Shown: positions 22,529 through 22,552 of the stretch, piece by piece | Layout of the letters: every line of letters starts with the position of its first letter | Position numbering within the stretch: the first letter of the stretch is position 1 | DNA from: Scatosoma sp045654025 | GTDB lineage: Bacteria; Bacillota; Clostridia; Christensenellales; Borkfalkiaceae | NCBI GenBank assembly: GCA_045654025.1 | Contig: JAZOMO010000041.1 | Location: 1-22,552 of the forward strand | Length of the DNA stretch: 22,552 nucleotides | Direction: 5' to 3' | Notes under the pieces: model-generated | What the model saw: the letters and a program-made list of their open reading frames with translations, nothing else | Databases searched by the model: none | Told to the model about the DNA's origin: nothing | Translations under genes and position numbers: made by a program

Positions 22529-22552
22529 CAAGCGTTTTCGGGGAAACACGAG

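Overview
The window is about 22.5 kb of chromosome from an anaerobic, low-to-mid GC Gram-positive bacterium, most likely a member of Clostridia (Bacillota). The grounds are strong AAGGAG-type ribosome binding sites, TTGACA/TATAAT promoters, U-tailed hairpin terminators, an oxygen-sensitive glycyl radical enzyme (pyruvate formate-lyase), direct-sulfhydrylation methionine genes, a lipoprotein with Firmicute-style surface repeats and a two-gene SufC/SufB-like Fe-S system. I cannot place it to genus from sequence alone. The standard bacterial code fits every gene. There are no rRNA or tRNA genes, CRISPR arrays, phage genes or complete insertion sequences.

Layout. (1) 1-356: a large inverted-repeat element (E1, 27-bp arms at 9-35 and 264-290) precedes pyruvate formate-lyase. 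(2) 357-2965: pyruvate formate-lyase split into two cistrons. The first encodes the catalytic barrel with the Cys-Cys pair but stops just before the glycyl radical domain. A roughly 300-nt spacer with extensive RNA-folding potential follows (E3), then a 77-aa open reading frame, with its own ribosome binding site, that is exactly the missing radical domain. A terminator ends the unit. (3) 3000-4853: a lipoprotein with a 61-residue polyserine run, 96-nt tandem repeats, Cys-rich repeats and a ComEC-like metallo-beta-lactamase domain. (4) 4902-9366: a promoter, a yybP-ykoY-type (Mn2+) riboswitch with an overlapping terminator, a P2-type Ca2+/Mn2+ ATPase, tcdA and a pyridoxal/pyridoxamine kinase, ending in a terminator shared with the opposite strand. 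(5) 9377-11598, minus strand: metA (acetyl-CoA type) and metY, read from their own promoter. (6) 11784-17365: one plus-strand operon encoding a CNNM/CorC-type membrane protein, galE, a SufC/SufB-like minimal Fe-S pair and an M18 aminopeptidase. (7) 17438-18827, minus strand: a second M18 aminopeptidase. (8) 18897-22528: a MarR regulator and a fused ATPase-permease ABC exporter, separated by another large inverted-repeat element (E2), with a strong terminator at the end.

The most interesting feature is the two-part pyruvate formate-lyase. Joining the two products restores a full-length enzyme with no residue lost. The interruption is a spacer of 302 nt, counting the new stop and start codons, that can fold into two multi-helix domains, one closed by a perfect 10-bp long-range helix. 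Three intergenic elements in the window (E1, E2, E3) share this plan: long inverted-repeat ends around hairpin-rich interiors, each just upstream of a gene. E1 and E2 also share short sequence near their ends. They may be a family of structured RNAs or of miniature transposable elements.
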